From NCBI RefSeq assembly GCF_001942305.1, contig NZ_MKKE01000009.1, forward strand, positions 40,226 to 104,225: DNA of 64,000 nucleotides, in the 5' to 3' direction. Made by a program: the position numbers and the translations under genes. This document shows positions 59,010 to 64,000 of the stretch, piece after piece. How positions within the stretch are numbered: position 1 is the first letter of the stretch; every line of letters begins with the position of its first letter. Origin of the DNA: Saccharomonospora sp. CUA-673. GTDB taxonomy: Bacteria; Actinomycetota; Actinomycetes; Mycobacteriales; Pseudonocardiaceae. Below the pieces are notes generated by a model, which saw nothing but the letters and a program-made list of their open reading frames with translations, was not told where the DNA came from and did no database searches.

Positions 59010-60096
59010 ACTGGCGTACCGCGCTGTTGCCACCGGCGCTCGCGATCGTGTTCGCGATGCTGCTGTCGTCGGTGGCGCTGCTGATCTCCGGGGCGAATCC
59101 GCTCGAGGCGTTCTCCACGATGGTGGCGCAGCTGTTCCGCGGGAACACGGCCGTCTCCACGGTGAACCTCGCGATCGTCTACTACCTGGCCGGACTCGCC
59201 GCGGCGATCGGCTTCCAGATGAACGTCTTCAACATCGGTGTCGAGGGCCAGTACCGGTTCGCCGCGATCGTCGCGGCCATCGTCGGTGCGTGGATGAAGC
59301 TCCCGCCGGTGCTGCACGTGATCGCGATCCTGCTGGTCGCGATGTTCGCCGGCGCGCTGTACGCGCTGCTGCCCGCGCTGCTCAAGGTGTACCGCGGCGT
59401 CAGCGAGGTCATCACGACGATCATGCTGAACTCGATCGTGTTCGGCATCGTGGCGTTCCTGATCAACCCGGACCAGTTCGGTGTGCTGCACGGCAACAAC
59501 GTGTCGACCGCGCAGATCGAGCCGTCCGGCCGGATCCCGGGCATCCCGCTCGGCGAGGCGGGCACGGTGTTCGGCTTCATCGTGATCGCCGCGGGCCTGG
59601 GCTACGGCTACTGGTTCGTGTTGCGGCGCACGCGGTTCGGCTTCGAACTCAAGGCCAGCGGCGAATCGGCCACGGCGGCCGCGGCCGGTGGTGTGAGCGC
59701 GAAGAAGATGACCCTGGCGGCGATGCTGATCTCCGGCGCGTCGCGGGTCTGATCGCGATGCCCGAGCTGCTCGGCCGCGACTACGTCTACGCGATGACGG
59801 CCACGCAGGGCTACGGCTTCACGGGCCTCGCGGTCGCCCTGCTCGGCCGCAACCACCCCGCCGGGATCGCGTTCGGCGCACTGCTGTGGTCGTTCCTCGA
59901 CCGCTCGGCGGTGTCGCTCGAATCGCTCGGCATCCCCAGTGAGATCGCGGTGATCATGCAGGGCTCGATCGTGCTGTCGGTCGTGGTGGCCTACGAGATC
60001 GTCCGGCGCGCCGACCTGGCCGCGGAACAGCGCCGCGTCGGCAGGGCGGGCCGCAACGGCAAACCCGCCTCGGTCGCGGAAGGAGGTGCGGTGTGA
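59006..60096 (+). CDS. Nucleoside ABC transporter permease 1 (one frameshift)
   Basis: The product has about 363 residues with eight or nine membrane helices. Family blocks are FQMNVFNIGVEGQYRFAAI near residue 72, VYRGVSEVITTIMLNSIVFG near 135, the EAA-like loop FELKASGESATAAAAGGVSA near 213, and AMTATQGYGFTGLAVALLGRNHP. The frame breaks near 59740 (LISGA-VAGLIAMPELLG). The ATG at 59006 follows GGAGGGCGACGC. It overlaps permease 2 by 4 bases (GTGA). It belongs to the YufP/NupP type that transports nucleosides with BMP lipoproteins. Confidence 0.92.
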
Positions 60097-61351
60097 GCGC
60101 GGTGATGGAGACCCCGAACCCGGAGTCCAAGCAGAAGCCGGCCCACCGGATGCCCGGCTGGGCGCGCGGCGCGCTGTGGGCGATGGTCGCGATCGGCGTG
60201 CTGTCGACGACGACCTACCTCACCGACATGCCGCTGCTGACCTCCAGCAGCACGTCGCAGACGGCGCTGCGGCTCGCGTTGCCGATCCTGCTGGCCGCCC
60301 TCGGCGGTCTGTGGGCCGAACGCGCCGGCGTCATGAACATCGGTCTCGAGGGCATGATGATCCTCGGCACCTGGGGCGCCGCGTGGGGTGCGTTGCACGG
60401 CGGGGTGTGGGTCGGCCTGGTCGCCGGCATCGCCTTCGGCCTGCTGGGCGGTCTGCTGCACGCCGTGGCGGTGGTGACGTTCAACGTCAACCACATCGTC
60501 TCCGGTGTGGCGATCAACCTGCTCGGCCTCGGTATCGCGCAATATCTGGCGAACCTGCTCTTCGAACCGCTGTCGGGCAACCCGCGCGAGTCGCCGCCGG
60601 TCGACAAGTTCGAGACCTACTCGGCGACGTTCCTGGCCGACTGGCTGGGCATGTTGGAGGACGAACAGCGCGTCGTGCTGTCCGACGTCGCGGGGCTGCT
60701 GCGCGGTCTGGTCACGCAGGTCTCGCCGTTGGCGATGCTGGCGTTGCTCGCCGTGCCGGCGAGCTACTTCATCCTGTGGCGCACGCGGTTCGGCCTGCGG
60801 CTGCGGTCGGCCGGCGAGAGCCCCGTGGCGGCCGAGTCGCTCGGCGTGAACGTGTACCTGCACAAGTACATCGCCGTCGCGGTGTCGGGCGGTTTCGCCG
60901 GTGCCGGCGGTGCGTCGCTGGTGCTGCTCGAGGGCGGCGCCGACTACCTGGAGAACCAGGTCAACGGCCGCGGTTACATCGGCCTCGCGGCGATGATCTT
61001 CGGTAACTACCGGCCGAGCGGTCTGCTCGGCGGTGCCGCGTTGTTCGGCTACGCGGACGGGTTGCAGCTGTCCGGCGGCGGATCCGCGGTGCTGGCGCTG
61101 TGCTACGGCGCGGTGCTGCTGCTCGCCGTCATCGTCGTGTGGCAGGCGTGGAAGCGGAACTGGTTCGCCGCGCTCGGCGCCGCCGCCGGTGCGGGCGTCC
61201 TGTACTGGATCTACTGGACCAACGACGAGCTGCCCAGCGACCTCATCCCGTACACGCCGCACTTCGTGACGATCGTCGTGCTGGCGGTCGCGGCCCAACG
61301 GCTGCGGGTGCCGAAGGCGATCGGCAAGCAGTACCGCGCGGGGAGGACTAG
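60093..61351 (+). CDS. Nucleoside ABC transporter permease 2 (frameshift at the last codons)
   Basis: The product has about 419 residues with ten membrane helices. Blocks are ALGGLWAERAGVMNIGLEGMM near residue 69, FNVNHIVSGVAINLLGLGIAQ near 129, the loop LRSAGESPVAAESLGVNVYLHK near 240 and AAMIFGNYRPSGLLGGAALFG. It belongs to the YufQ/NupQ type. A base seems lost near 61340; restored, the protein ends RAGED at the TAG at 61349-61351, which overlaps the cdd start (TAGTG). Without it the frame runs through into the deaminase and VOC region, which is not credible. The GTG at 60093 has a perfect AAGGAGG. Confidence 0.92.
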
Positions 61352-61791
61352 TGGCCGGTTCGGACGCCACAGGTGGCGCGGGTTTCGGCGACACGGCTCC
61401 GTCCATTCCGGACTGGGCGTCGTTGCGGGCGGAGGCGGTGCGTGCGGCGGGATCGGCGTACGCACCGTATTCCGGCCTGCACGTCGGCGTCGCCGGGCTC
61501 GTGTCCGACGGCCGGGTCGTGACGGGCTGCAACGTCGAGAACGCCTCCTACGGCGTGGGCCTGTGCGCCGAGTGCACGATGGCCGGGCAGCTGCGGCTGT
61601 CCGGCGGCGGCCGGCTGACCGCCGTCGCGTGCCGCGGCGGTTCGGGCGAACTGCTCATGCCGTGCGGTCGGTGCCGGCAGATCCTGTACGAACTCGGCGG
61701 ACCCGACTGCCTGCTCGACACCCCGAGCGGCATCCTGCCGATGTCGCAGGTCCTCCCGGACGCCTTCGGCCCGGCGGATCTGCCCACCTGA
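61351..61791 (+). CDS. cdd: Cytidine deaminase
   Basis: This zinc enzyme converts cytidine and deoxycytidine to uridine and deoxyuridine in pyrimidine salvage. The product has 146 residues and is intact. Zinc ligands and catalytic Glu lie in GLCAECTMAGQL (CAE, near residue 73) and MPCGRCRQILYELG (near 108). The substrate loop VGCNVENASYG fits. The N-terminus of 25 residues before WASLRAEAVRAA is variable. The GTG at 61351 overlaps the permease stop by one base. As in mycobacteria, cdd and deoA lie next to the sdh genes; here the importer is inserted between them. Confidence 0.95.
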   Translation: MAGSDATGGAGFGDTAPSIPDWASLRAEAVRAAGSAYAPYSGLHVGVAGLVSDGRVVTGCNVENASYGVGLCAECTMAGQLRLSGGGRLTAVACRGGSGELLMPCGRCRQILYELGGPDCLLDTPSGILPMSQVLPDAFGPADLPT

Positions 61792-61838
61792 CCCGGAATC
61801 CGGTCGCCGAGACCGGCCGGGCGTGCCAGGCTCGGGCG

Positions 61839-62588
61839 ATGCGACTGGAGAACATCGTGTGGGACGCCCGCGACCCGCGGCGGCTCGGCGGCTTCTGGGC
61901 GGCGGCGCTGGACGCGGAGACGCTGACCGACGAACCGGACATCGTCGAGGCCCGCGTCCAGCTGTCCGGCGAGGCGTTCCTCGACCTGTGCTTCCCGCGG
62001 GTGGACGTGCCGTCCACCACGCCCGCCCGGCTGCACCTCGACCTGCGGGGCGGGCCGCGGCAGGCCGAAGTCGTCGAGAAGCTGCTCGGTCTCGGCGCGG
62101 TGCACGCCGACGTCGGGCAGGGCGACGTGCCGTGGACGGTGCTCGCCGACCCCGAGGGCAACACGTTCTGCGTGCTGCACGAGCGCGACGCCTACGCCGC
62201 CGGTTCCGGACCGGTCGCCGCGTTGCCGCTGGACAGCGCCGACCCCGAACGCGACGCCGAGTTCTGGGCCGCGATCACCGGGTGGGTCCCGTGCGCGGGC
62301 AGCGGGGGCGGAACCGCGTTGCGGCATCCCGACGGTGTCGGCCCGCTGCTCGAGCTGTGCCCCGAACCGGAACCGAAGCGCGGCAAGAACGGCCTGCACC
62401 TCGACGTCCGGCCGACCGGGGCCGATGGGGACGAGGACGTGGTCGAGCGGCTGCTGTCGACGGGCGGGGCTCGCGTCGCCGGCTACGACGGGCTGCCGTG
62501 GCAGGTGTTCGCCGACCCCTCGGGTAACGAGTTCTGCATCCTTGCGGCTTCGAACGCCGCGCACCAGGCTGACTCGACTTACAGTTGA
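61839..62588 (+). CDS. VOC-superfamily protein with two glyoxalase-like domains
   Basis: The product has 249 residues. Two similar halves each begin with a glyoxalase-like pattern (VWDARDPRRLGGFWAAALD and LDSADPERDAEFWAAITGW) and end with WTVLADPEGNTFCVL or WQVFADPSGNEFCIL. The first half has LHLDLRGG and the second LHLDVRPT. The product could be an isomerase, dioxygenase or binding protein; substrate unknown. The ATG at 61839 lies 47 bases after cdd, and deoA follows 4 bases later. It is probably in the salvage transcript, perhaps only as a passenger. Confidence 0.86.
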   Translation: MRLENIVWDARDPRRLGGFWAAALDAETLTDEPDIVEARVQLSGEAFLDLCFPRVDVPSTTPARLHLDLRGGPRQAEVVEKLLGLGAVHADVGQGDVPWTVLADPEGNTFCVLHERDAYAAGSGPVAALPLDSADPERDAEFWAAITGWVPCAGSGGGTALRHPDGVGPLLELCPEPEPKRGKNGLHLDVRPTGADGDEDVVERLLSTGGARVAGYDGLPWQVFADPSGNEFCILAASNAAHQADSTYS

Positions 62589-62592
62589 CGGC

Positions 62593-63927
62593 ATGCACGA
62601 ACCGTTCGCCGCTGTCGACGTCATCCGGGCCAAGCGGGACGGCGGCAGGCTGACGCCGGAGCAGATCGACTGGGTCGTCGACGCCTACACCCGCGGGGTG
62701 GTGTCGGAGGAGCAGATGGCCGCGCTCGCGATGGCCGTGTTCCTGCGCGGCATGGACTCGCGCGAGACGGCCCGCTGGACCGGGGCGATGATCGACTCGG
62801 GGGAGCGGTTGGCGCTGCACGTGTCGCGGCCGACGGTCGACAAGCACTCGACGGGCGGTGTCGGCGACAAGATCACGCTGCCGTTGGCGCCGCTGGTGGC
62901 GACGTGCGGGGCGGCCGTGCCGCAGCTGTCGGGCCGCGGGCTCGGGCACACCGGCGGCACGCTCGACAAGCTCGAGTCGATCCCCGGCTGGCGGGCGCAG
63001 CTCTCGGCCGTGGAGATCGGCAAACAGCTCGACGAGGTCGGCGCGGTCGTGTGCGCGGCGACCGACACGCTCGCGCCCGCCGACCGGAAGCTGTACGCGC
63101 TGCGCGACGTGACCGGCACGGTCGAATCGGTGCCGCTGATCGCCAGCTCGATCATGAGCAAGAAGATCGCCGAGGGGGCCGGCGGTCTGGTGCTGGACGT
63201 CAAGGTCGGCTCGGGGGCGTTCATGACCTCGCTCGACGACGCGCGCGCCCTCGCACGCACCCTCGTGGACATCGGGGCCGCGCACGGCCTGCCGACGCGG
63301 GCGCTGCTGACCGACATGTCGACGCCGTTGGGTTCGGCGGTGGGCAACGCGATCGAGGTGGCCGAGGCGGTGGACGTGCTGCGCGGCGGCGGCCCCGAGG
63401 ACGTCGTGGCGCTGACCCTCGCGTTGGCGCGGGAGATGCTGGCGCTCGCCGGGCACGGCGACGTCGACCCGGCGCCGATGCTCGCGTCGGGCCAGGCGTA
63501 CGAGACGTGGTGCCGGATGATCAGCGCGCAGGGCGGCGACCCGGAGGCGCCGTTGCCGACGCCCGCGCACGTCCACGTCGTCGAGGCGCCGCAGACGGGG
63601 GTGCTGACCCGGCTGGACGCCTACGCGGTGGGTGTCGCGGCGTGGCGGCTCGGCGCGGGGCGGGCGCGCCGCGAGGACCCGGTGCAGGCGACCGCCGGGG
63701 TGCGCTGCCTCGCGAAACCGGGGGAGCGGGTCGAACACGGACAACCCCTGCTGGAACTCCACACCGAGACCCCGGACGCCGTCCCGTCAGCCCTGGCAGC
63801 CCTGGGCGGTGCCGGTGGCATCGGCGCTGAGGCAGGTGGTGGGGACGCAGCAGTCGAGGTGTCGGACGAAGCGCCGGACCACCCGCCGTGGTCGACGACC
63901 ACCGTGCTGGAAACCATCCGCGCCTAG
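62593..63927 (+). CDS. deoA: Thymidine phosphorylase
   Basis: It splits thymidine with phosphate to thymine and deoxyribose 1-phosphate; cytoplasmic. The product has 444 residues and is intact. Signature blocks are DVIRAKRDGGRLTPEQIDWVV near residue 9, the phosphate loop VDKHSTGGVGDKI near 82, SGRGLGHTGGTLDKLESIPG near 113 (the family signature), ASSIMSKKIAEGA and VLDVKVGSGAFM. The C-terminal barrel-sandwich domain ends with an Ala/Gly-rich linker before PPWSTTTVLETIRA. ATG at 62593. It completes the path importer, cytidine deaminase, phosphorylase. A terminator-like element follows at the window edge. Confidence 0.95.
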   Translation: MHEPFAAVDVIRAKRDGGRLTPEQIDWVVDAYTRGVVSEEQMAALAMAVFLRGMDSRETARWTGAMIDSGERLALHVSRPTVDKHSTGGVGDKITLPLAPLVATCGAAVPQLSGRGLGHTGGTLDKLESIPGWRAQLSAVEIGKQLDEVGAVVCAATDTLAPADRKLYALRDVTGTVESVPLIASSIMSKKIAEGAGGLVLDVKVGSGAFMTSLDDARALARTLVDIGAAHGLPTRALLTDMSTPLGSAVGNAIEVAEAVDVLRGGGPEDVVALTLALAREMLALAGHGDVDPAPMLASGQAYETWCRMISAQGGDPEAPLPTPAHVHVVEAPQTGVLTRLDAYAVGVAAWRLGAGRARREDPVQATAGVRCLAKPGERVEHGQPLLELHTETPDAVPSALAALGGAGGIGAEAGGGDAAVEVSDEAPDHPPWSTTTVLETIRA

Positions 63928-63936
63928 AACCACGAA

Positions 63937-64000
63937 AAAGCTCCCAAGGGATATGCGTCGTACGAACCTGGGCCGATGCCTTAGGGGGCCTTGGGACTTT
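63937..64000 (+). terminator. Terminator-like hairpin after deoA, at the window edge
   Basis: AAAG and TCCCAAGG (63937-63949, one bulged C) pair with CCTTGGGA and CTTT (63989-64000). The outer arms resemble those of the palindromic elements at 36.7 and 47.7 kb, but the core is different. The window ends in its T-run. Confidence 0.65.

Noticed and set aside
61351..62588. Permease 2 fused to the VOC protein in one long frame of about 830 codons
   Set aside because: The frame crosses cdd out of frame. Adding one base near 61340 gives a normal permease end at a TAG that overlaps the cdd start, and the VOC gene has its own ATG at 61839.

Overview
The window is chromosomal DNA of a high-GC actinomycete, most likely a member of the Pseudonocardiales. 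The codon pattern has G or C at nearly every third position, GTG and TTG starts are common, and several gene orders match those known from mycobacteria and streptomycetes. There are no rRNA, tRNA, transposase, phage or CRISPR features. The DNA looks like core chromosome with one accessory operon and a few accessory genes.

Region 1 (1-16.8 kb) is a conserved core block: chorismate mutase, pcrA/uvrD1, an M23 peptidase, sucC, sucD, a DUF5336 divisome-type protein, a DUF6350 membrane protein, purN and purH. This is the Mycobacterium tuberculosis Rv0948c-Rv0957 order, with an extra polytopic membrane protein before sucC. Region 2 (17.4-24.4 kb) is a tightly overlapping four-gene accessory operon: a poly-lysine-synthetase-like (Pls-like) NRPS with an adenylation domain, a carrier domain and three membrane-embedded left-handed beta-helix modules, then a class I amidotransferase-like protein, a dimethylargininase-like protein with altered active-site residues, and a membrane acyltransferase-like protein. 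Region 3 (24.4-30.4 kb) is the SOS mutasome imuA'-imuB-dnaE2, behind a TTGACA promoter with two tandem LexA boxes.

Region 4 (30.5-45 kb) holds a pentapeptide-repeat protein, a large TNT-domain (NAD glycohydrolase toxin type) protein, folD with two membrane-protein neighbours, an MFS pump, an F420-type oxidoreductase, icd with a structured leader, an SH3 protein, a MerR/oxidoreductase pair with a clear operator, exonuclease III and an orphan MNT nucleotidyltransferase. Region 5 (45-55.5 kb) contains fbiC (coenzyme F420 synthesis), a YihY-type membrane protein, a second MFS pump, a D,D-carboxypeptidase, an SCO4848-type protein and sdhCDAB. Region 6 (55.9-64 kb) is a nucleoside uptake and salvage operon: a BMP lipoprotein, an ABC ATPase, two permeases, cytidine deaminase, a VOC protein and thymidine phosphorylase.

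One property colours the whole annotation. At least 26 genes or gene segments are broken by what looks in every case like loss of one base in a short G or C run, including indispensable genes (pcrA, sucC, purH, sdhA, fbiC). I treat these as consensus errors, give each gene its full span, and state where the break lies.
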